Positions 8,303 to 15,567 of a stretch of DNA of 64,000 nt are shown one piece after another. The notes beneath the pieces were generated by a model. The model was given only the letters and a program-made list of their open reading frames with translations. It was not told where the DNA came from and did not search any database. The position numbers and the translations under genes were made by a program. Every line of letters begins with the position of its first letter. Position 1 is the stretch's first letter. The DNA is from Rothia kristinae NBRC 15354 (GTDB lineage: Bacteria > Actinomycetota > Actinomycetes > Actinomycetales > Micrococcaceae): NCBI RefSeq assembly GCF_001570865.1, contig NZ_BCSM01000002.1, positions 186,001 through 250,000 on the forward strand. The letters run 5' to 3'.

Positions 8303-9907
8303 TCAGTGCGGGAGACTCGCCGCGGCCTCTCCCGCGATGCGTCCCGAGTTGAAGGCGAACAGCAGGGTCAGCCCGTCGATCTGCGGGTAGCGTCCGCCCC
8401 AGAACCCCGAGGCCTCGTTGCCCACCGCATACAGTCCCGGCACCGGCTGCCCGGCGGCGTCCAGCACCCGGGCGGACTCGTCGATGCGCACCCCGCCCAG
8501 GGTCCCGCGCACGGTGCTCACCACCTGCACCGCGTACAGCGGACCCTCCTGGACCGGGTGGCGCAGGATCGCTGCCGGGGTGCCGAACTGCTCGTCCCGG
8601 CCGGCCTGCACCGCGGCGTTGTAGCGCTCCAGGGTCTCGGCGAATCGCTCCGGGTGGAAGCCGGCCGCCCCGGCCAGATCATCCGCAGCCGCACCCAGGA
8701 CGGCGGCCCCCTGCTCCACGGCCTCCTCGAGGGCCTCCACCAGCTGCGGCTGGGCCGGGGTGCCCTCGGTGCCCGGGGGCAGCGGCGCCCCGTGGTCCTC
8801 GGCCGGGGCCAGCTCCAGGCCCTGCTCGGTCAGGCGCTGCACGGTCGCGGAGTCCAGGATCATCCAGAACCGGCCCCCGCGCTCCAGGCCGGCCCGGCCC
8901 CGGTCCCCGAAGCGGTAGGTCGAGGCCTCGTCCGCGAAGCGCCGGCCGTCGTCGTCCACCCACAGCAGCGGCAGGTTCGCCAGCACCGCCAGCGCCTTGG
9001 AGGAATAGCGCCCGGGCACGCTGAAGGCCGGGGCATCCAGGGCCGCCGGCTCCGCGCCCGCACCGCCCAGGGCCTGGACCACGCTGCGGCCCGTGCCCAC
9101 GGACTTGCGCTCCCCGGTGAAGCGCAGCCGGGAGGTCTCCAGCTCCGGGGCGGCCCGCCCCACGAGCTCCTGGTTCCCGACGAACCCGCCGGTGGCCACC
9201 ACCACGGCCGGGGCGGCGACGTCGATGGTCTCCGGGACGCCGTCAGCCCGCAGCTGCTCGCGGCGCTCCGGGGACAGCGGCTTGCCCGCCTCGGTCCGCT
9301 CGGCGCGCACCCCCAGGATGCGCCCCTGCTCGTCGGTGACGGCCTCGGTCGCGGCGGACTCGGGGATCACCAGCCCGCCGGCCTCCTCGATGGCCTTGAG
9401 CAGCTTCTTGAAGCCACCGAACTTGGAGGCGTAGCGGTGGTAGGTGCGGGCCCGCCGGTGCCGAGCCAGCAGCCCGGAGTCCTCGCCCGGATCCGCGGGA
9501 TCGTGCGGGGCCTCGGCCAGGGTGGCCTTCAGCCCGTGGGCGCTCAGCCAGTCCGCGGTCTCCCCCGAACGGGCGACGACGGCGCGCACCAGGGCCTCGT
9601 CGGCCCGGCCTTCCGTGTGCTCGAGGATCGCCTGCACGGCCTCCTCGGCGGAGAAGGTCTCCCCGGCCTCGCGCTGGGCGGAGGAGCCGTAGGCGGCGTA
9701 GCCGGTGCCGCCGAACATCGCAGCACCCCCGGGCTTGTTGCCCTTCTCCAGGACCACCACCCGCGCCCCGGCCTCGGCGGCGGCCAGCGCGGCGGCGATG
9801 CCGGCACCACCCCCGCCGAGGACGACGACGTCGGCCTCGTGCCTCTCGGCGCGCTCGCGGAAGGGGAAGGGGTTCTGGTCTGCGGGGGTGCTGTGCGCGG
9901 GGGTCAC
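8303..9907 (-). CDS. FAD-dependent dehydrogenase, fumarate reductase/KstD flavoprotein family
   Basis: A 534-residue flavoprotein of the FAD-binding-2 superfamily (fumarate reductase, flavocytochrome c, 3-ketosteroid dehydrogenase relatives). The dinucleotide fold is at about residue 27 (VVVLGGGGAGIAAALAAAEAGARVVVLEKG) with PGGAAMFGGTG after it. The C-terminal FAD contact is GLYAVGNEASGFWGGRYPQIDGLT. No haem motif, Tat signal or lipid anchor is present, so it is a cytoplasmic enzyme of unknown substrate. GTG 9907 is chosen because GGAGGA lies just upstream and the fold begins about 27 residues later; a longer in-frame start would run across the yceI promoter and gene. Confidence 0.82.
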   Translation of the reverse strand: MTPAHSTPADQNPFPFRERAERHEADVVVLGGGGAGIAAALAAAEAGARVVVLEKGNKPGGAAMFGGTGYAAYGSSAQREAGETFSAEEAVQAILEHTEGRADEALVRAVVARSGETADWLSAHGLKATLAEAPHDPADPGEDSGLLARHRRARTYHRYASKFGGFKKLLKAIEEAGGLVIPESAATEAVTDEQGRILGVRAERTEAGKPLSPERREQLRADGVPETIDVAAPAVVVATGGFVGNQELVGRAAPELETSRLRFTGERKSVGTGRSVVQALGGAGAEPAALDAPAFSVPGRYSSKALAVLANLPLLWVDDDGRRFADEASTYRFGDRGRAGLERGGRFWMILDSATVQRLTEQGLELAPAEDHGAPLPPGTEGTPAQPQLVEALEEAVEQGAAVLGAAADDLAGAAGFHPERFAETLERYNAAVQAGRDEQFGTPAAILRHPVQEGPLYAVQVVSTVRGTLGGVRIDESARVLDAAGQPVPGLYAVGNEASGFWGGRYPQIDGLTLLFAFNSGRIAGEAAASLPH

Positions 9908-10040
9908 GGATCCTCCGTGGGCTCGGGGACGGCGGTGGATCCAGCCTAACCGGGGGCGGACCGGGCCAGCGGGGCCGGGGTGTGCGGATGTCATGCGGAG
10001 CCATCGGAGGTCATCCGGTCGGCGCGGCGGACACGGTTGG

Positions 10041-10084
10041 GAATACCCTTGCGCCGTAAACAGTTGATGCGTAAAGTAATCGAC
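10041..10084 (+). promoter_or_regulatory. yceI promoter: SigR/SigH-like elements plus shared 19-base box
   Basis: GGAAT (10041-10045), 17 bases, then GTT (10063-10065) fits the -35/-10 pattern of thiol-stress ECF sigma factors of the SigR/SigH group. A 19-base box TTGATGCGTAAAGTAATCG (10064-10082) matches 17 of 19 bases of one before the NAD(P)-binding gene at 29070. In both genes the GTT begins 53 bases before the ATG. Confidence 0.5.
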
Positions 10085-10115
10085 GAACGCACGATCGACA
10101 TCGAAGGAGCACATC

Positions 10116-10664
10116 ATGACCGCATTCGAAGGACTCACCGCCGGCACCTGGACCCTGGACCCCGCACACTCCGAGGTGGCCTTCACCGTCCGCCACGCCG
10201 GGATCTCCAAGGTCCGCGGCATCTTCGAGCAGACCGAGGCCGAGCTGCACGCCGGGGAGACCGCGCAGGACTCCTCCGTGCGCGCCACCGTGCAGATCGC
10301 CTCCATCAACACCAAGAACGAGGGCCGCGACGGGCACGTCAAGGGTCCCGAGTTCTTCGACGCCGAGAACCACCCGCAGTTGGTCTTCGAGTCCACCGAG
10401 ATCACCGCCGACGGCGAGGACCTGACCCTGGTCGGCAACCTCACCATCAAGGGCGAGACCCGCCCCGTGACCTTCACCGGCGAGTTCGGCGGCGTGGCCG
10501 TGGATCCCTTCGGGACCACCCGCGCGGGCTTCTCCGCCTCCACCACGATCTCCCGCAAGGACTTCGGGATCACCTGGAACGCCGCCCTGGAGGCCGGCGG
10601 GGTCATGGTCTCGGACAAGGTGAAGATCGAGATCGACGCGGAGTTCACCGCCCCGCAGAACTGA
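10116..10664 (+). CDS. YceI-like family protein
   Basis: A 182-residue lipocalin-like beta-barrel of the YceI family, whose members bind polyisoprenoids or other hydrophobic molecules and are often stress-induced. Family landmarks are WTLDPAHSEVAFTVRHAGISKVRG at the start, INTKNEGRDGHVKGPEFFDAENHP in the middle and GFSASTTISRKDFGITWN near the end. No signal peptide, so it is cytoplasmic, as is common for actinobacterial members. It has a good GAAGGAG ribosome site and stands alone. The shared promoter box suggests co-regulation with the gene at 29070, probably by redox or electrophile stress. Confidence 0.9.
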   Translation: MTAFEGLTAGTWTLDPAHSEVAFTVRHAGISKVRGIFEQTEAELHAGETAQDSSVRATVQIASINTKNEGRDGHVKGPEFFDAENHPQLVFESTEITADGEDLTLVGNLTIKGETRPVTFTGEFGGVAVDPFGTTRAGFSASTTISRKDFGITWNAALEAGGVMVSDKVKIEIDAEFTAPQN

Positions 10665-10740
10665 TCGACGCCGTCGCCCCGGCCGTTTCGGGAGCCGCAT
10701 CCGCGTCGGCCGGGCGCGGCACGCCCGACGGCGGCGCGGG

Positions 10741-10749
10741 TTATCCACA
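10741..10749 (+). promoter_or_regulatory. Single DnaA-box-like sequence
   Basis: TTATCCACA matches the consensus DnaA box exactly, in the gap before the gene at 10801. It is solitary here, so it does not mark the origin; it could titrate DnaA or be chance. Confidence 0.3.
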
Positions 10750-10800
10750 GCCGCCCCGCCGGCGGGTGCGCTCGACCCGATGAGCGGGGAGGGTGTCCTC

Positions 10801-11796
10801 ATGGACCCCTCTCGCATCGTCACCGCCGAGGACATCCGCACCGCCGCCCAGGCGCGAGCCCTCGGGACCCCCGCCTCCGCGCTGCGCGCCGCCGTGGCCG
10901 CCGGGCGGCTGACGCGCCTGTGGCCCGCCTGCTACATCCCCACGCAGCTGTGGGAGGAGCTCATCCCGCAGCAGAGGGCCCTCGCGATCCACTACGCCTT
11001 CCACGCCAAGACCGGCGCCCGCATCATCTACTCCCACACCTCGGCGGCGCTGGCGTACGGCATCTCCCTGCTGCGCGTGCCCCAAGAGCTGCACCTGGCC
11101 GGGGACCCCAAGCCCGGATACCGGCATCGGAGCCTGCGCACCCACCGGCTTCCCGACGTCGCGAGGCACCGGGTGCGCACCGACCTGGATCTGCCGGCCA
11201 CCTCCCTGGAGCAGACGGCCCTGGCCTGCGCCCGCACCCTGCCGATGCTCGACGCCCTGGTGGTACTGGATCACCTGGCTGCGCGCCGCGTCGACCTGGC
11301 GCGGCTGGCGCATCTGCTGCGCACGAGTCCCGGCACCCACGGCAACCAGCAGGCTCTGCTCGCGGTGAGCGCGGCGGATGCGCGGGCCGGTTCCCCGGCG
11401 GAGACCCTGACGCGCTGGCGCCTCCGGGAGGCGGGCTTGCCGGAGCCCGAGCTGCAGATCGAGGTGCGCACCTCCCAGGGGCGCAGCTTCCTGGATCTGG
11501 GATGGCCGCAGCTGAGGGTGGCCGTGGAGGTGGACGGGCGGATCAAGTACACAGACTACGGTCCCACCCAGGAGGTGCTGATCGCCGAGAGGGAGCGGGA
11601 GAAGCGCATCCAGAACGTCGGGTGGCTGATCCGGCGCACGGGCTGGCACGAGCAGTCCCGCGGGCCGCGGGACTTCCTCGTGGAGCTGGCGCACTGCCTG
11701 CTGGCCCAGCAGCTGCGCCTGGGGCTGCCACCCCTGGACCTGGACCGGGTCCGACGCCGGGTGGCCCGGATGCAGCCGATCTTCCCACCGCGCTGA
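10801..11796 (+). CDS. AbiEi-like N-domain protein with DUF559/Vsr-like nuclease fold
   Basis: A 331-residue protein. The N-terminal half (about 1-120) looks like an AbiEi-type antitoxin/regulator region (ALGTPASALRAAVAAGRLTRLWPACYIP, then YSHTSAALAYG). The C-terminal half resembles the DUF559 and very-short-patch-repair nuclease fold: SPAETLTRWRLREAG, then FLDLGWPQLRVAVEVDG, with acidic residues where a PD-(D/E)XK site would be. No AbiEii-type toxin is adjacent, so it is an orphan. ATG 10801 is chosen over 10780 because GGGGAGGG lies before it. Such genes are frequent in Actinobacteria. Its function is unknown; an antitoxin-derived regulator or a repair nuclease are both possible. Confidence 0.65.
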   Translation: MDPSRIVTAEDIRTAAQARALGTPASALRAAVAAGRLTRLWPACYIPTQLWEELIPQQRALAIHYAFHAKTGARIIYSHTSAALAYGISLLRVPQELHLAGDPKPGYRHRSLRTHRLPDVARHRVRTDLDLPATSLEQTALACARTLPMLDALVVLDHLAARRVDLARLAHLLRTSPGTHGNQQALLAVSAADARAGSPAETLTRWRLREAGLPEPELQIEVRTSQGRSFLDLGWPQLRVAVEVDGRIKYTDYGPTQEVLIAEREREKRIQNVGWLIRRTGWHEQSRGPRDFLVELAHCLLAQQLRLGLPPLDLDRVRRRVARMQPIFPPR

Positions 11797-11875
11797 ACCA
11801 CGCCGCGCACCCATCCGCCCGCATCGTCGCCCACGCCCGACACCGCTCCCCGCATGCCGCCCCGCCGCACCCCCT

Positions 11876-11942
11876 GTTTCGGGAGCCGCGGGGTGTTTCG
11901 GGAGCGCTGGGAGTGCTCCCTAAACACCGGAGGGCTCCCAAG
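11876..11942. repeat. Long palindrome P7 (family C)
   Basis: Imperfect inverted repeat beginning GTTTCGGGAGCC and ending GGGCTCCCAAG, with an inner hairpin GGGAGCGCTGGGAGTGCTCCC. The reverse complement of its right arm (TTGGGAGCCCTCCGGTGTTT) is close to the left arm of P6 at 5543. Lies 80 bases after the AbiEi-like gene and 75 before the membrane-protein gene. Confidence 0.7.
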
Positions 11943-12016
11943 TCGCCTCCCCGCGTCGAAGGGTGCGGCGGTCGGGACGGTGCGGGACATAGGGGCGGGT
12001 GCGGTAGGGTGCCGGC

Positions 12017-12823
12017 GTGAGCACGCTGAAGGACTGGACGGCACGGCATCGGGAGTGGACGGATGAGTTCGTCCTGACCCTGCGCGATTCCCGGGTGGCG
12101 CCCCAGCGCATCGCCGCGGAGCTGTCGACGGCGCGGGATCGGGCCGCCGGAGGGGACCCGGCCCGGGTGCTGGGCCCGGCCGCCGGCTACGCCTGGAACC
12201 TGGGGATCTCCCCGGGTCAGCGCCGACGCGCCGAGCTGCTGCGCGGCCTGCTGCCCGTGGTGCTGCAGGCCATGGTCCTGTTCGTCGGGGTCTACGCCGT
12301 GCGCGGGTGGATCCTCGGCGCCCCGCTGCGGCTGAACCTCGCCGTCCTGATCTGCTGGGGCCTGCTCGGCCTCGTCCTGCTGGGGCTGATCGCGCTGCCC
12401 CTGCGCGCGGCCGCGGCCCGACGTCGAGAGGCCGCCTCGCAGCGCCCCGAGCGGTCCCATCTTGAGCAGTCACACCCCGACCAGGCGGACCCGGCGGTCC
12501 GGGACCGGCGGGAGACCGCCCCGCAGACCCCGCCCGATCCGCGGGCGCAGACCCTCGCGCGGCGCACCCTGGGTCTGGGCATCATCGGGGTGGTGTGCGG
12601 CATCGGCGCGGTGCTGCTGGCCAAGCTGCCCCTGCCCGTGCTGGTACTGCTGGATCCGCGACCGGTCGCCGTGGTGTGCGCCGGTGTCACGGTGCTCGTC
12701 GCCGTCGGGGCGAGCCTGCTGGGATGGCGCCGCCGATACCCGGTGGCGCAGATCCTCGTGGCCTGGCTGGTGCCGCTGTACCTGGCCGCCGACGCCGGGA
12801 TCACCCGCTTCATCGGCGCCTGA
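12017..12823 (+). CDS. Uncharacterised membrane protein
   Basis: A 268-residue protein with no family I can name. The N-terminal 85 residues are soluble and helical (LKDWTARHREWTDEFVLTLR; RVLGPAAGYAWNLGISPGQRR). Two membrane segments follow at about 88-135, then a charged, Gln/Pro-rich loop, then three further segments at about 180-262 ending AADAGITRFIGA. The layout resembles actinobacterial proteins with a DUF1700/DUF1129-like N-domain, but that is only a guess. GTG 12017 is taken as start because it gives a sensible amphipathic N-terminus. It stands alone, with the palindrome P7 upstream. Confidence 0.6.
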   Translation: MSTLKDWTARHREWTDEFVLTLRDSRVAPQRIAAELSTARDRAAGGDPARVLGPAAGYAWNLGISPGQRRRAELLRGLLPVVLQAMVLFVGVYAVRGWILGAPLRLNLAVLICWGLLGLVLLGLIALPLRAAAARRREAASQRPERSHLEQSHPDQADPAVRDRRETAPQTPPDPRAQTLARRTLGLGIIGVVCGIGAVLLAKLPLPVLVLLDPRPVAVVCAGVTVLVAVGASLLGWRRRYPVAQILVAWLVPLYLAADAGITRFIGA

Positions 12824-12850
12824 GCCGGGAGCCGGCGGCCGGCCGTCGCC

Positions 12851-13183
12851 TCAGGTCAGCTTCTGCACCAGGAACCACACCGCCGGCACCGCGATCAGCA
12901 GCGCCAGGGCCCACCGGCGCACCCGCGTCTCCAGCTTCGCCGCGCGGATGTCCGGACGGTCCTCGGGCACCCGCTGATGCGCCCCGGTGCTCGCGCGGGC
13001 CGCGGACTCCCCGCCGGGGGTGGGATCGGACAGCTCGCCCACCGGGCCGTCGGCCCGCTTCCGGGCCCGTCGGGAGCCGTCGCGACCCTTCCAGCCCGGG
13101 CTCGGGCGCTCCCCGCTCTCCGGCCCAGCGGGCTCCTCCTCGGGTTCCGAGGCCGATGCCCGCTCAGGGTGCTCGGCGGGCAC
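12851..13183 (-). CDS. Small single-pass membrane protein downstream of crgA
   Basis: A 110-residue protein: about 85 disordered residues rich in Pro, Glu, Ser and Arg, then one C-terminal membrane segment (ALALLIAVPAVWFLV) and a Lys-Leu-Thr end. GTG 13183 directly follows the crgA stop with no gap, so translation is coupled to crgA and a link to division or wall synthesis is plausible. The topology is that of a tail-anchored protein with the long part in the cytoplasm. I do not recognise a family. Confidence 0.6.
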   Translation of the reverse strand: MPAEHPERASASEPEEEPAGPESGERPSPGWKGRDGSRRARKRADGPVGELSDPTPGGESAARASTGAHQRVPEDRPDIRAAKLETRVRRWALALLIAVPAVWFLVQKLT

Positions 13184-13576
13184 TCAGCGCCACCTGGTGG
13201 TCATGATCAGCCCGATCATCATCAGCCCCACCCCGATGCCGATGTTCCAGTACCCGATGCCGGGCACCGGGTACACGGTCTCGGTGATGTAGAAGGTGAT
13301 CAGCCACAGCAGCCCGATGACCATGAACCCGAACATCAGGGCCAGGTACCAGGTGGGGGTGCGCGAGACCTCCCCGACGTTCGCGGTCATCTCCTCCGCG
13401 ATCCGCCGCAGGCGCTCCTCCTCGAGCTCCTCGGCCACGGTCATCGTCTTCTTCCCGCTCTTCCCCCCGGCGGCGGGCTCGTCGACGCTGGGCTCGGCCT
13501 CGGCCGCGGACGACGATCCCGCGGTCTCCTCCTCCGGGATCATCTCGGGGACGTGCTTCTTCTTGCGTCGGGCCAC
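13184..13576 (-). CDS. crgA: Cell division protein CrgA
   Basis: A 130-residue actinobacterial septation protein that in mycobacteria and Streptomyces contacts FtsZ, FtsI and other divisome parts. The C-terminal 75 residues carry the hallmark: TPTWYLALMFGFMVIGLLWLI, then a second segment IGIGVGLMMIGLIMTTRWR, with YPVPGIGYWN between them. The N-terminal 60 residues are charged and disordered. GTG 13576 has AGGAGG 5 bases upstream. The gene diverges from the sortase gene and is followed without a gap by a small membrane-protein gene. Position close to the pknB cluster is typical. Confidence 0.93.
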   Translation of the reverse strand: MARRKKKHVPEMIPEEETAGSSSAAEAEPSVDEPAAGGKSGKKTMTVAEELEEERLRRIAEEMTANVGEVSRTPTWYLALMFGFMVIGLLWLITFYITETVYPVPGIGYWNIGIGVGLMMIGLIMTTRWR

Positions 13577-13823
13577 GGATCCTCCTGGGCATCACGCGCC
13601 GGGCCGATGGCGACGGCGCGGCGCACGGTAATCTGGTGGGGCGTAGGGGCGCGACCGTGCGTGCGGAGCGTCCCGCCCGTCTCTGCCCCGAGTCTAGCCG
13701 AGCGGGCACCCGCACCGGGCTCGCCCGCGGGCCCCGCCCCGGGCGCACGACCGGGGCGGACCCACCGCATCGTCCGATGCCGCCGGGGCGCCGATGCGTA
13801 CCGCGCCCCAGGAAAGGAGCCGC

Positions 13824-14576
13824 ATGACCTCCCGACGCCGTCCCGCCGCCCCGCGGGCCCCGCGCGGCGTCGTCGGCTGGACCGTGCAGATCCTCGGGGA
13901 GCTGCTGATCACCCTGGGCCTGGTGCTGCTGCTGTTCGTCGGCTGGCAGCTGTGGTGGACCAACATCGACGCCGACCGCGCCCAGGCGCAGGCCGTGCAG
14001 CGGCTGAACGAGCAGTTCAGCGGCCCCACCACCCCGCAGCCGGACGCGCAGAAGGACTGGGGCGAGCCCGTCGTCGGGAAGGCCCCGGCCCACGGGCAGC
14101 CCTTCGGCATCGTCTACATCCCCCGCTTCGGCGAGGACTACGAGCGCCCCCTGGTGCAGGGCACCTCCCAGGACGTGCTGGACACCCTGGGCCTGGGCCA
14201 CTATGACTCCTCGGCCATGCCCGGGGCGGTGGGCAACGTGGCCGTGGCCGGGCACCGGCAGACCAACGGGAAGGTGCTGGACCGCATCGACGAGCTGAGC
14301 CCCGCGGACCGCATCTACGTGCGCACCGCGGACGGGTACTACACCTACGCCGTGCGCAACCGGGAGATCGTGCTGCCCTCGGACGCCTCCGTGATCGCCC
14401 CCGTACCGGGCGAGCCCGGGAAGGAGCCGGCGGACCGCCTGCTGACCCTGACCAGCTGCAACCCCCGCTTCGGCAGCACCGAGCGGTTCATCGTCTACGC
14501 GGTGCTGGAGCGCTGGCAGCCCGCCTCCGCCGGCCCGCCGCAGGAGATCGCCCACCACCTCGCCGAGGAGCGCTAG
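13824..14576 (+). CDS. srtE: Class E sortase
   Basis: A 250-residue membrane-anchored transpeptidase that attaches surface proteins bearing an LAXTG-type signal to peptidoglycan or pilins. One membrane segment (ILGELLITLGLVLLLFVGWQLWW) precedes the catalytic domain. Catalytic His lies in NVAVAGHRQTNG and Cys in LTLTSCNPRFGSTER, with the Arg a few residues later. ATG 13824 is preferred over 13794 because AAAGGAG (13813-13819) sits 4-5 bases before it. It is followed with no gap by a 57-codon membrane-protein gene and then pabA, the usual actinobacterial arrangement. No sortase substrate gene is in the window. Confidence 0.92.
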   Translation: MTSRRRPAAPRAPRGVVGWTVQILGELLITLGLVLLLFVGWQLWWTNIDADRAQAQAVQRLNEQFSGPTTPQPDAQKDWGEPVVGKAPAHGQPFGIVYIPRFGEDYERPLVQGTSQDVLDTLGLGHYDSSAMPGAVGNVAVAGHRQTNGKVLDRIDELSPADRIYVRTADGYYTYAVRNREIVLPSDASVIAPVPGEPGKEPADRLLTLTSCNPRFGSTERFIVYAVLERWQPASAGPPQEIAHHLAEER

Positions 14577-14750
14577 ATGTACGCCTGGATCTTCCGCCAC
14601 CTGCCCGGACCCCTGTGGGTGCGCATCCTGCTCGCGATACTGTTGATCCTGGCGGTCGTCCTCGCGCTGATGCAGTGGGTCTTCCCGTGGCTGGCCGAGT
14701 ACAGCCCGCTCAGCCCGGACGTCACCGTGGACCAGCCCGACGGCGCCTGA
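14577..14750 (+). CDS. 57-residue membrane protein between sortase and pabA
   Basis: A short gene starting at ATG 14577, the base after the sortase stop, and ending at TGA 14748-14750. It encodes MYAWIFRHLPGPLWVRI, one strong membrane segment (LLAILLILAVVLALMQWVF) and a short acidic tail. Zero spacing implies translational coupling to the sortase. A similar small protein is common at this site in Actinobacteria, which supports its being real. Function unknown. Confidence 0.75.
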   Translation: MYAWIFRHLPGPLWVRILLAILLILAVVLALMQWVFPWLAEYSPLSPDVTVDQPDGA

Positions 14751-14798
14751 CCCGCCCGCCGGGCCCCCGCCCATCGCACCCCGACCCAGGAGGAACCC

Positions 14799-15437
14799 GT
14801 GAGCATCCGGATCCTCGTCGTGGACAACTACGACAGCTTCGTCTTCACCCTCGTCGGCTACGTCCAGCAGTTCGGCGCCGAGACCACCGTGATCCGCAAC
14901 GACGCGCTGAGCCCCGACGAGGCCCGCGCCCTGGCCGCCGAGCACGACGGCGTCCTGCTCTCCCCCGGGCCCGGCGCCCCCGCGGAGGCCGGGGTCAGCA
15001 TGGACCTGATCCCCTGGGCCGAGCAGACCGGGACCCCGCTGTTCGGGGTGTGCCTGGGCCACCAGGCCATCGCGGAGGCCTACGGAGGCACCGTCTCGCA
15101 CTCCCCGGAGCTGATGCACGGCAAGACCTCCGTGCTCACCCACGACGGCACCGGGGTGTTCTCCGGGGTGCGGATGCCCTTCACCGCGACCCGCTACCAC
15201 TCCCTGGCCATCCAGGACGGCACCCTGCCGGAGCAGCTGCGCGCGACCGCGCAGACCGAATCCGGGATCATCATGGGGGTCGCCCACCGCACCGCCCCGA
15301 TCCACGGGGTGCAGTTCCACCCCGAGTCCGTGCTCACCGAGGACGGCTACCTCATGGTCGGCAACTGGCTGGAGATGACGGGGCTGCACGGGGCGGCGGG
15401 CCGCGCCCGCGGCATGTCCCCGCTGCTGGCCTCCTGA
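14799..15437 (+). CDS. pabA: Aminodeoxychorismate/anthranilate synthase glutamine amidotransferase
   Basis: A 212-residue class I glutamine amidotransferase that supplies ammonia to PabB or TrpE for folate or tryptophan synthesis. The oxyanion strand LLSPGPGAPAEAG, nucleophile Cys in GVCLGHQAIAEAYGG and the His-Glu pair in HGVQFHPESVLT are all present. GTG 14799 has an AGGAGGAA site. The synthase partner is not in the window, so PabA versus TrpG cannot be decided; the position next to pknB favours the gene usually named pabA in Actinobacteria. A perfect hairpin 45 bases after the stop ends transcription. Confidence 0.9.
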   Translation: MSIRILVVDNYDSFVFTLVGYVQQFGAETTVIRNDALSPDEARALAAEHDGVLLSPGPGAPAEAGVSMDLIPWAEQTGTPLFGVCLGHQAIAEAYGGTVSHSPELMHGKTSVLTHDGTGVFSGVRMPFTATRYHSLAIQDGTLPEQLRATAQTESGIIMGVAHRTAPIHGVQFHPESVLTEDGYLMVGNWLEMTGLHGAAGRARGMSPLLAS

Positions 15438-15481
15438 CCCGCCGGACCGACGCCGCCCGGACCAGACGAGACCGGGACCCG

Positions 15482-15530
15482 ACGACGATGGGCCCGCCCC
15501 TCCCGGAAGGAGGGGCGGGCCCATCGTCGT
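15482..15530. terminator. Bidirectional terminator between pabA and pknB
   Basis: Perfect 22-base-pair stem, left arm 15482-15503 (ACGACGATGGGCCCGCCC then CTCC), loop CGGAA, right arm 15509-15530. It lies between the convergent ends of pabA (15437) and pknB (15568). No T-run follows, as is common in GC-rich Actinobacteria. Confidence 0.85.
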
Positions 15531-15567
15531 ATCGATGCCGGACCGGCGGTTCCCGGTCCCGCGGGGC

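Noticed and set aside
8303-10648. Long N-terminal extension of the flavoprotein gene
   Set aside because: It would overlap yceI in antisense; GTG 9907 has a good ribosome site and the FAD fold follows at once.
10741-10749. DnaA-box match as a replication-origin signal
   Set aside because: Only one box seen, no dnaA or AT-rich unwinding region beside it.
13164-15524. Long minus-strand frame opposite the sortase and pabA genes
   Set aside because: Shadow of well-supported genes; low-complexity product.
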